DNA of 39,077 bases from positions 1 through 39,077 of the forward strand of contig NZ_WUUU01000011.1 of assembly GCF_009831555.1 (NCBI RefSeq), given 5' to 3'. The position numbers were made by a program, and so were the translations under genes. This document shows positions 8,752 to 16,315 of this stretch, one piece after another; positions within the stretch are counted from its first letter, which is position 1; each line of letters opens with the position of its first letter. Source of the DNA: Halobacterium bonnevillei. GTDB taxonomy: Archaea > Halobacteriota > Halobacteria > Halobacteriales > Halobacteriaceae. The notes under the pieces were generated by a model. The model was given only the letters and a program-made list of their open reading frames with translations, was not told the DNA's origin and did not search any database.

Positions 8752-9222
8752 ATGTCAGACACCGACCCGGCCACACCGCGGGAGTCTCCCGGGCGCGACG
8801 TCCGAATCCGGGGTGCGGACGAGCGGTCGCTGGCCGCCGTCCTCGACAGGCCGGACGTCTCGACGGTCGACCGCTCCGTCAGCTACGAATGCCTCTCCGA
8901 GGGGCGCAGAAACGCCGACTGGCTGGGCGTCCCGGTCGCGGACCTCGTGGACGCCGTCGAGGTCCCTCCTGCGACGACCCACCTCGTGGTGGAGAGCCGC
9001 GACGGGTACCGGAGTTGCGTGGCGGTCGACGAGGCCCTCGAGGGCTTACTCGCGCTCGAACGCGACGGTGCCAAACTCGACCACCCGCGGTTCCTGGCGC
9101 CGGGCATCGAAGGGCCGCGGGCGGTGAAGGACGTCGCAGCGCTGACGGCCGTCGCGCTCGACCCGGACGAGGACCGCTCGGAGTACGAGACGAGCGGCTC
9201 AGACTCGACTGACAGCGAGTGA
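8752..9222 (+). CDS. Small sulfite-oxidase-fold (molybdopterin-binding domain) protein
   Basis: The 156-residue protein matches the later part of the oxidoreductase molybdopterin-binding domain. SYECLSEGRRNADWLGVPVADL holds, in the usual place, the cysteine that ligates molybdenum in the family. It is followed by the typical GYRSCVAVDEALEGLLAL and RFLAPGIEGPRAVKDVAAL. It lacks the N-terminal portion seen in full-length enzymes and has no export signal, so it may bind cofactor without a complete active site. The tail is acidic and Ser-rich. It is divergent from the nitrate operon, suggesting a role in molybdenum enzyme maturation or a linked redox step. Domain call moderate; function unknown. 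Confidence 0.72.
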   Translation: MSDTDPATPRESPGRDVRIRGADERSLAAVLDRPDVSTVDRSVSYECLSEGRRNADWLGVPVADLVDAVEVPPATTHLVVESRDGYRSCVAVDEALEGLLALERDGAKLDHPRFLAPGIEGPRAVKDVAALTAVALDPDEDRSEYETSGSDSTDSE

Positions 9223-9311
9223 ACTGCTGCGGCGTCGCGACCCGCCATCGAGGAGTGCGGTTCGACTCGGAGACGCAGGTCTTCCCGGGGCTCCGCGGAA
9301 CACGGGCAGTT

Positions 9312-11180
9312 CTACCCGCCGCCCGCAGGTCCCACGCCCGTAATCTCGAAGCGCGCCCCGCCGTCCTCGCTGTCGGTGACCGCGACGTCCCACCCGTGCG
9401 CGGACGCGATCTCGTTGACGATCGCGAGTCCGAACCCGGTGCCGTCCTCGCTGGTCGTGTACCCGCGCTCGAAGACGTCCTCGCGTTCGTTCTCCGGCAC
9501 GCCCGGGCCGTCGTCCGCCACGTAGAACCCGTCGGCGAGTTCGCCGACGCGAACCGAAACGCCGTCTGCGGTGTCTGTCGAACCGTGCTCCACCGCGTTT
9601 CGGAACAGGTTCTCGAACACCTGCTGGAGACGGTCCGGGTCGCCGCGGACCGCGAACTCGTCCTCGACGGACAGGTCGGCGTCGGGCGTGGCGACGCGCT
9701 CCCAGCACCGGTCCACGACGTCGGTGACGTCGACGGACTCGCGCTCGGTGACCATCTGGCCCTCGCGAGCGAGCGTGAGCGTGTCCTCGATGAGCGTGTC
9801 CATGCGGTCCAGCGCGTCCCCGACGTCGTCGAGGTGCTCGCTGTCGCAGTCCGTCCTCGCGAGTTCCAGTCGTCCCTCCGCGACGTTCAGCGGCGCGCGC
9901 ATGTCGTGGCTGACGATCGTCGCGAACTCCTCGAGGCGGTGGTTCTGGCGCTCCAGTTCCTCAGTGCGTTCGCGCAGGCGGCGCTCGGTCTCCAGGCGAG
10001 TCAGCGCTTCGCGGGCGTGGCCCACGAGCAGTTCCGCGAGTTCGCGGTCCGTCTCGTCGAAGGCGTTCTCCTCCCGGGAGACGGCCTGGAACGTCCCGAT
10101 GTCAGCGATTGGCGTCGTCAACGCCGACCGGTACTCGGGGTCGGCTGGCGTGATCTCGGGTTCCCGCAGGTCGTCGACGACGATGGTCTCCTGGCGCTTG
10201 TACGCCCGCGTCGCGAACGTGTCGTCCTCGATCGGTGTGACTTCCCAGTAGCCCTCCGTGTCGAGTGCCAGCGACATCGCGCGCTGGACGAGCGCCTCGT
10301 CCTGGTAGACGTCCACCGCCACGAGGTCGAAGTCGAGGATGCCCTCGGCGGCGTCGACGAGGATGTCGTAGACTGCAGCCTCGTCGTTCGCGCTCTCCAG
10401 GTCCGTCGCGGCGTCGTGGAGCGCCGCCAGGGCTTTCCCGCGCTCCTTGCTGTCGGTCAGGTCCCGGACCGTACACACGAGTTCGCCTTCGTCCGTCGTC
10501 GCGAGCGTGTGGTCCTCGACGAACGTCGCGCCGTCCGCCCGCAGCCCGGTCGTGCGCCCGCTCCACCCGCCGTTGGTCTCCACGGCTGGCAGTATCTCCT
10601 CTCTGACGCGCGGGACCTCCTCCTCGGGGTACAGCAACTGCCAGTGCTCGCCGAGCATCTCCTCGGGTTCGTAGCCGTAGAGGTCGGCGTACGCCTCGTT
10701 CACGTACGCGAACTCGCCGTTCTCGTTCAGGATGCTGATTCCCTCCTCGGCGGCCTCGATGGCGTCCAGCTGGCGCTTCCGCTGGGACTTCGCCTTCGCC
10801 GTGTCGACGTAGTTCAGGACGCGGTTCGCGAGAATCGTGTACTGGTCGGTGCCGCCCTCCTTCTGCAGGTAGTCGGTCGCGCCGGCCGAGATCGCTTCGC
10901 TGGCGACCTCCTCGCTCCCCTTCCCCGTGAACAGGATGAACGGCAGGTCCGGGTATTCCTCGCGGACGTCCTCGAGGAACTCGATGCCGGTGCGCTCCGG
11001 CATGTCGAAATCGCAGACGACGCAGTCGACGTCGTGTTTGTCGAGCAGTGCATACCCCTCCTCGGCACTCGTCGCCGTCACGACGTCCAGGCGAGCGTCC
11101 TCCCGTTCGAGGAACTCACCCGCCATCTCCGCGAAGTTCGGCTCGTCGTCTACGTGGAGTACGCGGATGGACTCGGTCAT
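9312..11180 (-). CDS. Receiver-PAS-GAF hybrid sensor histidine kinase
   Basis: Soluble 622-residue two-component sensor. A receiver domain occupies residues 1-120 with acidic pocket VDDEP, phospho-acceptor Asp57 (CVVCDFDMPERTG) and the LFTGKGSEE switch region. A PAS domain follows at about 130-255 and a GAF domain at about 260-405. The kinase core has the H-box ATIVSHDMRAPLN, N-box QQVFENLFRNAVEHG, and G-boxes VADDGPGVPE and GTGFGLAIVNE. No membrane helix is present. This architecture is very common in haloarchaea; the signal is unknown. Proximity to the nitrate genes is only suggestive. The ATG at 11180 follows a TATA-like GGTTAAGC about 40 bases upstream. Confidence 0.9.
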   Translation of the reverse strand: MTESIRVLHVDDEPNFAEMAGEFLEREDARLDVVTATSAEEGYALLDKHDVDCVVCDFDMPERTGIEFLEDVREEYPDLPFILFTGKGSEEVASEAISAGATDYLQKEGGTDQYTILANRVLNYVDTAKAKSQRKRQLDAIEAAEEGISILNENGEFAYVNEAYADLYGYEPEEMLGEHWQLLYPEEEVPRVREEILPAVETNGGWSGRTTGLRADGATFVEDHTLATTDEGELVCTVRDLTDSKERGKALAALHDAATDLESANDEAAVYDILVDAAEGILDFDLVAVDVYQDEALVQRAMSLALDTEGYWEVTPIEDDTFATRAYKRQETIVVDDLREPEITPADPEYRSALTTPIADIGTFQAVSREENAFDETDRELAELLVGHAREALTRLETERRLRERTEELERQNHRLEEFATIVSHDMRAPLNVAEGRLELARTDCDSEHLDDVGDALDRMDTLIEDTLTLAREGQMVTERESVDVTDVVDRCWERVATPDADLSVEDEFAVRGDPDRLQQVFENLFRNAVEHGSTDTADGVSVRVGELADGFYVADDGPGVPENEREDVFERGYTTSEDGTGFGLAIVNEIASAHGWDVAVTDSEDGGARFEITGVGPAGGG

Positions 11181-11297
11181 TGCTCTGCCTATCGTCGTTT
11201 ACCTGATGGGTCTACCGCTTAACCGTTCCGGATTTGTCGATGTTCGGAGGCGTGAAAGGTAGGGCCACGACGAGAATTCATGTAAGAACTTTGGTAG

Positions 11298-11321
11298 TGG
11301 TCCCGGGCGGATTCGGACCGC
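11298..11321 (-). repeat. Detached copy of the tRNA-Gln 3' end (possible attachment-site scar)
   Basis: These 24 bases match the T-arm and 3' acceptor strand of the nearby tRNA-Gln (11397-11420) at 22 of 24 positions and in the same orientation. No D-arm, anticodon arm or 5' acceptor strand precedes it, so it is not a gene. A 3' tRNA fragment next to the intact tRNA is the pattern left by tRNA-targeted integration or its excision. Local duplication is the alternative. No integrase is visible in the window. Confidence 0.6.
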
Positions 11322-11396
11322 GAGGACTCGAACTCTCTCGTCCTCTGGGCTCGAATCCGGGGAACTATTCGCTCCTCACGTCCGTTCGTCGCAGAA

Positions 11397-11498
11397 TAGT
11401 CCCGGGCGGATTCGAACCGCCGTCATGGGCTTACTTTCCGGTACGCAAACCCGTACCAGTCCAAAGGCCCATATGATTGGCCACTACACCACGGGACT
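11397..11498 (-). tRNA. tRNA-Gln (anticodon TTG) with a 29-nt intron
   Basis: Read on the minus strand, the gene folds as a full cloverleaf: acceptor AGTCCCG/CGGGACT with discriminator A, D-arm GTG/CAT, anticodon stem TGGGC/GCCCA, T-arm GGCGG-TTCGAAT-CCGCC. The anticodon loop CTTTGG...A gives TTG. After loop position 37 an insert of 29 bases (11432-11460) interrupts the gene. The insert itself pairs, GGTACGG with CCGTACC-like arms, as expected of an archaeal bulge-helix-bulge splice substrate. Mature length is 73. Haloarchaeal tRNA-Gln(UUG) is known to carry an intron at this place. CCA is not encoded. Confidence 0.93.
11432..11460 (-). other. tRNA-Gln intron
   Basis: Insert between anticodon-loop positions 37 and 38. 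Boundaries are set by requiring a seven-base loop CTTTGG plus A and a five-pair stem TGGGC/GCCCA. It would be removed by the archaeal splicing endonuclease. The exact cut could shift by a base because both junctions border an A. Confidence 0.8.
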
Positions 11499-11554
11499 TC
11501 GAATCGGAATAGTCGGAGGGCGTACTTGAGTAGTACGGTCTCGAGCGGTTTTCT

Positions 11555-11989
11555 TCAGTCGTCAGCTTCCACTCGGTCCTCGACCAGCAGGCCGCAGGCG
11601 TCCGCGTCGGCGTCGAAGCAGTCCGGGCACTGGGGCTCCCGGTCGATGATCATGTCGAGGCGGTCGGCGACTGTCTCGTCGATGACGGGTTCGAGCTGCC
11701 GGGCTTCCGCGCGGTAGTCGTCGACGTCGAGGACGTTCGCGAGGAAGCGCTCGAGGATGCAGTACGTCTGCAGCGCTTCTCGGGCGCGCGCTTCGCCGTC
11801 GTCGGTGACGGTCGCGCCCTTGTACTTCTCGTGGGCGACGAGCCCGCGGTCCTCGAGCTTCCCGATCATCTCGTTGACGCTGGCGGGACTGACGCCGAGG
11901 CGGTCGGCGAGGTCGCCGGTGGCGGCGGGGCCGTCCTCGAGTTCCTGCACGAGGAAGATCGTCTTCAGGTACTGGTCAGCGGTGTTCAC
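11555..11989 (-). CDS. DtxR/MntR-family metal-dependent transcription regulator
   Basis: Iron- or manganese-responsive repressor of 144 residues. The N-terminal winged helix (MNTADQYLKTIFLV, GDLADRLGVSPASVNEMIGKL, GLVAHEKYKGATVT) is followed by the DtxR dimer and metal-binding domain (REALQTYCILERFLANVLDV, YRAEARQLEPVI). The end (PQCPDCFDAD) is cysteine-containing. It lacks the SH3-like third domain. The start is the GTG at 11989, chosen because a full GGAGGTGA Shine-Dalgarno sequence sits six bases ahead at 11996-12003, a rare feature in haloarchaea. It lies behind a ferritin-like gene and next to the suf genes, which supports iron control. It may act at the palindromes near 12601 and 16316. 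Confidence 0.9.
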   Translation of the reverse strand: MNTADQYLKTIFLVQELEDGPAATGDLADRLGVSPASVNEMIGKLEDRGLVAHEKYKGATVTDDGEARAREALQTYCILERFLANVLDVDDYRAEARQLEPVIDETVADRLDMIIDREPQCPDCFDADADACGLLVEDRVEADD

Positions 11990-12042
11990 GTGACGTCACC
12001 TCCCTGGCGGAGCACATCGACGTCGGGTCCTGTGGCGTTCAT
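11986..12042 (-). CDS. Eighteen-codon ORF linking the ferritin-like and DtxR genes
   Basis: Reads MNATGPDVDVLRQGGDVT. Its ATG overlaps the ferritin-like stop (ATGA), and its stop overlaps the GTG start of the regulator. The Shine-Dalgarno sequence for the regulator lies inside it. It may act as a translational coupler or leader peptide rather than make a useful protein. Only the overlaps support it. Confidence 0.4.
   Translation of the reverse strand: MNATGPDVDVLRQGGDVT
11996..12003 (-). promoter_or_regulatory. Strong Shine-Dalgarno sequence for the DtxR-type regulator
   Basis: GGAGGTGA on the minus strand, fully complementary to the archaeal 16S 3' end and six bases before the GTG at 11989. 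It decides the start of the regulator. It fits an internal operon gene, in contrast to the leaderless first genes nearby. Confidence 0.75.
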
Positions 12043-12542
12043 GCGCGGTCCTCCATGAGTTTCGCGACTTCCTCGACGCCCTCGGCTTCGGCCTCGCGGA
12101 TCTCGCGTAGCGTCTCCAGTACCTCCTTGCGGTCGACGCTGAACGCCGCGGAACTGGACTCGACGGCGTCGATGAGGTCGTCGTAGAACTTGTACGCCGT
12201 CTCCTCGCCGTGCAGCTGGTCGTAGAGCACGCCGTCGAAGTCCTCCGGGCCGGTCTGCCCGTAGCTCTCCGCGACCAGGGCTTTCACGTCCTCGAAGGGG
12301 ATGCTCTCGGCGTCCAGCCCGTCGATGAGGGCTTCGAGTTCGCGGCGGTGGTCGGCGGACTCGTCGCTGGCTTCCTCGAGCAGCGACTCGATTGCGTCGT
12401 CGCGCTCGTCGGCGGGCAGCGACTGGTAGTGGCGGTGTGCGCGCGCTTCCACGACCTCCTCGAGGACGACCCCGATCTGGAGGAGGCGCGCGAGCTGGTC
12501 GTCGGAGTCGACGCGGGCCGCGACCGAACTCACGCCGACCAC
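12039..12542 (-). CDS. Ferritin-like diiron-fold protein, N-terminus probably frameshifted
   Basis: A four-helix, very acidic protein of about 167 residues. Carboxylate/histidine pairs spaced along the helices (GVVLEEVVEARAHRHY, ESADHRRELEAL, LHGEETAYKFYDDL) resemble ferritin-like and rubrerythrin-type domains. It may store iron or protect against peroxide; iron biology is supported by the adjoining DtxR-type and suf genes. The only in-frame start is the GTG at 12542. However, a TATA-like box (TTTAAG, 12591-12597) points to a leaderless ATG at 12565, whose frame reads MSTAQPARWSA and stops. One missing base near 12543 would fuse that start to this frame (175 codons). Fold call moderate, substrate unknown. 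Confidence 0.72.
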   Translation of the reverse strand: MVGVSSVAARVDSDDQLARLLQIGVVLEEVVEARAHRHYQSLPADERDDAIESLLEEASDESADHRRELEALIDGLDAESIPFEDVKALVAESYGQTGPEDFDGVLYDQLHGEETAYKFYDDLIDAVESSSAAFSVDRKEVLETLREIREAEAEGVEEVAKLMEDRA

Positions 12543-12590
12543 CTCGCCGGCTGTGCGGTACTCATTGCTGGATACTGGGAGAGAAGCGGA

Positions 12591-12597
12591 CTTAAAC
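12591..12597 (-). promoter_or_regulatory. TATA-like box of the ferritin-like gene
   Basis: CGTTTAAG on the minus strand, centred about 29 bases before the ATG at 12565. This is the spacing of haloarchaeal leaderless promoters. It supports translation beginning at 12565 rather than at the GTG at 12542. Confidence 0.55.
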
Positions 12598-12600
12598 GGT

Positions 12601-12621
12601 TCCCTCCGACGGTCGAAGGGA
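12601..12621. promoter_or_regulatory. 21-bp palindrome upstream of the ferritin-like promoter
   Basis: TCCCT and AGGGA arms enclose CGAC-G-GTCG, so ten of the possible base pairs on each side of the centre match except one. It begins just upstream of the TATA-like box and about 30 bases after the sufD stop. It could be an operator for the iron regulator or a hairpin at the end of the suf transcript; no T-run follows, which favours an operator. Confidence 0.4.
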
Positions 12622-12653
12622 CGGCGAGCGAGTGTGTCGCGGCGAGGAACGGT

Positions 12654-13877
12654 CTACCGGAGGCGTTCGCGGACGCGTTCTGCGAGGTCGTCGCGGAGTT
12701 CCTCGACTTCGACTTCCTCGAGGACGGGCACGAAGAAGCCCTCGACGAGCATGTTCGTGGCGTCCTGCTCGGGGAGGCCGCGGTTCTCCATGTAGAACAG
12801 GTCCTCGTCGTCGACCTGGCCGACGGTCGCGGAGTGACTGGCCTCGGTGTCGTGGTTGTTGATGATGAGCTTCGGGGAGGCGTCGGCCTCGCTCTCGTCG
12901 CTCAACATCAGGGTGTTCTCGCGCTGGTACGACGACGTGTCCCAGGCGTCGCTGCCGACGTCCTGGACGCCCTCGTAGACGGAGCGGGCGTGGTCGTCGA
13001 TGACGCCGCGGGTCACGAGGTCCGCGGTCGTGTGCTCGCCGCGGTGCCAGACCTTCGAGTCGAGGTCGAAGTGCTGGTCGTCGTGGCCGAAGAACGCGCC
13101 GACGATCTTCGTCTCGCTGGAGTCGCCGTTGAGCTCCGTGGAGACGCTGGTCTTCGTCAGGCGACTGCCGAGGTTCCCCTCGATCCAGTCGACCGTGCTG
13201 TAGGTGTCGGCGTCTGCCCGCTTGACAGTGTAGTTGTACGTGTCCTGGTCGAAGTCCTGGAGGCTGCCGTACTGGACGTAGGAGTTCTCGCCCGCGTCCA
13301 CTTCGACGACGCCCGAGTAGTATCGACCCTCGTCGGCAGCGTCGGCGTCCGCCGCGGTGTCCTGGCGCTCCAGGATCGTAACGGAGGCGTTCTGCTCGGT
13401 GACGACCAGCGTGTAGTTGAACAGGGACTGCGACGTCATCGACGTCCGGATCGTCACGTCCTCGGCGTCGACGCCCGCGGGCACGTAGATGACGGTGCCG
13501 GTGGTGAACAGCGCTGTCGAGAGCGCGGTCAGGCGGTTCTCCGTGGGGTCGACGACGCTCCCGAACGTCTCCTCGACGAGTTCGGCGAGGTCGTCGTCCT
13601 GCAGCGCGTCGTGGAACGACGCGACCTCGATGTCGTCGACGCCGACCTGGTCTTTCTGTTCGGTCTGCCGGAGCGGGTCGACCAGTGCTTCGAACTCGAG
13701 GTCCTCGAGGTTCGTCCACTTGCGGCCGGGCGTCTTGATGACGCTCGGGTAATCGAGGGTCTCGAGCTGATCGAGCGCGTCGAGTCGCGCCTCCAGCAGC
13801 CACTCGGGCTCGTCGCGTTCGGCCGCCAGCTTGCGTACGGTCTCTTCGGAGATGTCCTGGTGAATCTGCGTGCTCAT
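12654..13877 (-). CDS. sufD: SufD, Fe-S cluster scaffold subunit
   Basis: Partner of SufB in the SufBC2D scaffold that builds iron-sulfur clusters in the cytosol. The 407-residue protein has the SufBD beta-helix region from about residue 130 onward. Family landmarks include FTTGTVIYVPAGV, VVTEQNASVTILE and DWIEGNLGSRLTKTSVSTELNGD. The C-terminal block contains EASHSATVGQVDDEDLFYMENRGL and MLVEGFFVPVLEEV. One base separates its ATG from the sufB stop, so the three suf genes form one operon. SufB and SufD are homologous; the order and lower conservation identify this one as SufD. Confidence 0.93.
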   Translation of the reverse strand: MSTQIHQDISEETVRKLAAERDEPEWLLEARLDALDQLETLDYPSVIKTPGRKWTNLEDLEFEALVDPLRQTEQKDQVGVDDIEVASFHDALQDDDLAELVEETFGSVVDPTENRLTALSTALFTTGTVIYVPAGVDAEDVTIRTSMTSQSLFNYTLVVTEQNASVTILERQDTAADADAADEGRYYSGVVEVDAGENSYVQYGSLQDFDQDTYNYTVKRADADTYSTVDWIEGNLGSRLTKTSVSTELNGDSSETKIVGAFFGHDDQHFDLDSKVWHRGEHTTADLVTRGVIDDHARSVYEGVQDVGSDAWDTSSYQRENTLMLSDESEADASPKLIINNHDTEASHSATVGQVDDEDLFYMENRGLPEQDATNMLVEGFFVPVLEEVEVEELRDDLAERVRERLR

Positions 13878-13878
13878 G

Positions 13879-15309
13879 TTATCCGAGGCTACCCTCCATC
13901 TCGAGTTCGATGAGGCGATTGAGCTCGACGGCGTACTCGATGGGCAGTTCCTCCGTGATCGGCTCGATGAAGCCGGCGACGATCATCTGCTTGGCGTCGT
14001 CGTCGTCCAGTCCGCGCGACTGGAGGTAGAAGACGTCCTCGTCGCCGATCTTGCCGACGGTCGCCTCGTGGGCGACGTCCACCTTCGACTCGTTGATCTC
14101 CATGTACGGCATGGTGTCGCTGGTGGACTCGTTGTCGAACATCAGCGCGTCGCACTCGACGGACGTCGAGGAGTTCTCGGCGCCGTCGGCGATGTGGACG
14201 AGGCCGCGGTAGTTCGTGCGGCCGCCGTCTTTCGCGATGGACTTCGACTCGATGGTGGACTTCGTGTCGGGCGCGTTGTGGTAGACCTTCGCGCCGGTGT
14301 CGATGTCCTGGCCTTCGCCCGCGAACGCGATGGTGATGTGGTTGTCAGTCGCGCCGCGCCCCTTCAGGATGGTGCTCGGGTACAGCATGGTGGCTTTCGA
14401 CCCCATCGACCCGGACACCCACTCCATGGTCCCGTTCTCCTCGACGATGGCGCGCTTCGTGTTGAGGTTGAACGTGTTCTTCGACCAGTTCTGGACGGTC
14501 GAGTACTGCACGTGGGCGTTCTCCTTCACGAAGACCTCGACGCCGCCCGAGTGGAGGTTGTGGGAGCCGTACTTCGGGGCCGAACAGCCCTCGATGTAGT
14601 GGACTTCCGAGCCCTCCTCGGCGATGATGAGCGTGTGCTCGAACTGGCCCATGCCCTCCGAGTTCATCCGGAAGTACGCCTGCACGGGCATGTTCACGGT
14701 CACGTCCTCTGGGATGTAGACGAACGACCCGCCGGACCAGACGGCGCCGTGGAGCGCCGCGAACTTGTTGTCACTCGGGGGAACGCACTTCGTCATGAAG
14801 TGCTCCTTGACGAGTTCGGGGTGTTCCTGGACGGCCTCGTCCATGTTCATGAAGACGACGCCCTTCTCCTCCCAGCGCTCCTGCATGTTCTGGTAGACGA
14901 CCTCGGACTCGTACTGGGCGCCGACGCCGGAGAGCGCTTCGCGCTCGGCCTCGGGGATGCCCAGTTGCTCGAACGTGTCCTGGATCTCGTCCGGGAGGTC
15001 CTCCCAGCTGTCGGCGCCGGAGCGCTTGTCGACGTCGGGGCGGATGTACGGCACGATCTGCTCGACGTCGAGTTCGGACAGGTCCGGCTGGCCCGGCCAG
15101 TCCGTCGGCATCGGCATCTTCTTGTACTGTTCGAGGGCGCGGAGCCGGCGCTCCAGCATCCAGTCGGGCTCGTCTTTGTCTTCGGAGATGAGCCGAATGG
15201 TCTCCTCCGTGAGGCCTTTCTCGGACTTGAAGGCGGACTTCTCCTCCTTCTTGAACTCGAATCGGGCCTCGGTGTCGGTTTCTTCGAGGTGATCTTGGTC
15301 TGAACTCAT
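13879..15309 (-). CDS. sufB: SufB, Fe-S cluster scaffold subunit
   Basis: Core scaffold protein of the SUF system, on which clusters are assembled with sulfur and iron. It has 476 residues. Hallmarks are AALHGAVWSGGSFVYIPEDV, VHYIEGCSAPKY with the conserved cysteine, ENAHVQYSTVQNWSKNTFNLNTKRA and GSMGSKATMLYPS, then EATVGKIGDEDVFYLQSRGL near the end. It lies 12 bases after sufC. No SufS/SufU or SufE is seen in the window, so the sulfur donor must be encoded elsewhere. Confidence 0.96.
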   Translation of the reverse strand: MSSDQDHLEETDTEARFEFKKEEKSAFKSEKGLTEETIRLISEDKDEPDWMLERRLRALEQYKKMPMPTDWPGQPDLSELDVEQIVPYIRPDVDKRSGADSWEDLPDEIQDTFEQLGIPEAEREALSGVGAQYESEVVYQNMQERWEEKGVVFMNMDEAVQEHPELVKEHFMTKCVPPSDNKFAALHGAVWSGGSFVYIPEDVTVNMPVQAYFRMNSEGMGQFEHTLIIAEEGSEVHYIEGCSAPKYGSHNLHSGGVEVFVKENAHVQYSTVQNWSKNTFNLNTKRAIVEENGTMEWVSGSMGSKATMLYPSTILKGRGATDNHITIAFAGEGQDIDTGAKVYHNAPDTKSTIESKSIAKDGGRTNYRGLVHIADGAENSSTSVECDALMFDNESTSDTMPYMEINESKVDVAHEATVGKIGDEDVFYLQSRGLDDDDAKQMIVAGFIEPITEELPIEYAVELNRLIELEMEGSLG

Positions 15310-15321
15310 GGTTGTGTGTGG

Positions 15322-16230
15322 TTATGCCGTCTCGTAGACCTGGTCGCGCACCCAGTCGTAGCCCTCGTCTTCGAGCTGCTGAGCGAGCTCCGCGTCGCCC
15401 TCCATCACGATCTCGCCGTCCAGCATGATGTGGACGCGGTCGGGTTCGACGTAGTCGAGGATGCGCTGGTAGTGCGTGATCTGGAGGATCCCGGTGTCCT
15501 GTTCCTCGCGGAGGGCTTCGATGCCCTTCGCGACGTCCTGCAGGCGGTCGATGTCCAGCCCGGAGTCGATCTCGTCCAGCACGGCGATCGAGGGCTCGAG
15601 GATGGCGGCCTGCAGAACCTCGTTCTGTTTCTTCTCGCCGCCGGAGAAGCCGGCGTTGAGGTAGCGCTGGGCGAAGGATTCGTCCATGTCCAGCAGCGCC
15701 ATCTTCTCGGAGAGGAGCTGCTGGAACTCGGCGACGCCGACGTCGCCGTCGTCCGCCGGGCCCTCCATCGGGGAGGTCTCGTAGCCCGCGTCCTCCTCCT
15801 CGTCGTCTTCGTCGTCGCCGAAGAGGAGTTCGTCGCGCTCGTCGAGTTTCGCGTTGAGCGCGGTCCGGAGGAAGTTCACGAGCGTGACGCCCTCGATCTC
15901 GGCGGGGTACTGGAAGCCGAGGTAGATGCCGAGCGCGGCGCGCTCGTTCGGTTCCAGTTCGAGGAGGTCCCACGTCTCGGCGCCCTCGGGAATCTCGTCG
16001 ATGTCGTCGAAGTCGTTCGCTTCGATGTGAAGCAGGACTTCGCCGTCTGTGACGTCGTACGCCGGGTGACCGGCGACGATCTTCGACGTCGTCGACTTCC
16101 CGGAGCCGTTGGGCCCCATCAGCGCGTGGATCTCCCCCGACGGGATCTCCAGGTCGACGCCGTTGAGAATCTTCTCTCCGCCCTCTTCTGCGACTTCCGC
16201 GTGTACGTTTTTGAGTTCGAGCGTAGCCAT
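15322..16230 (-). CDS. sufC: SufC, ABC-type ATPase of the Fe-S assembly complex
   Basis: Cytosolic ATPase that drives the SufBCD scaffold. Its 302 residues include Walker A GPNGSGKST near residue 40, FQYPAEIEGV typical of the SufC Q-loop, signature FSGGEKKQNE, Walker B AVLDEIDSGLD and the final switch histidine in QITHYQRIL. It is longer than bacterial SufC (about 250) because of an acidic loop rich in Asp and Glu around residues 130-160. First gene of the suf operon. The ATG at 16230 follows a weak TATA-like GTTATGC, and a 21-bp palindrome lies further upstream. Confidence 0.96.
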   Translation of the reverse strand: MATLELKNVHAEVAEEGGEKILNGVDLEIPSGEIHALMGPNGSGKSTTSKIVAGHPAYDVTDGEVLLHIEANDFDDIDEIPEGAETWDLLELEPNERAALGIYLGFQYPAEIEGVTLVNFLRTALNAKLDERDELLFGDDEDDEEEDAGYETSPMEGPADDGDVGVAEFQQLLSEKMALLDMDESFAQRYLNAGFSGGEKKQNEVLQAAILEPSIAVLDEIDSGLDIDRLQDVAKGIEALREEQDTGILQITHYQRILDYVEPDRVHIMLDGEIVMEGDAELAQQLEDEGYDWVRDQVYETA

Positions 16231-16315
16231 TGCCTCAGTCGTCCTGACGAAGGGGACTGGGACGCATAACGGTTACGGAATCCCCCCTATCCGTTTTCTA
16301 ATTCTCGAAAAACAG

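Noticed and set aside
8250-8774. A 174-codon minus-strand gene upstream of narA
   Set aside because: It overlaps the narA start and the divergent promoter, has arginine-rich shadow composition, and no start signal.
11322-11396. A second tRNA next to tRNA-Gln
   Set aside because: TTCGA-like words are present, but no acceptor, D or anticodon stems can be formed; only a 3' tRNA fragment exists.
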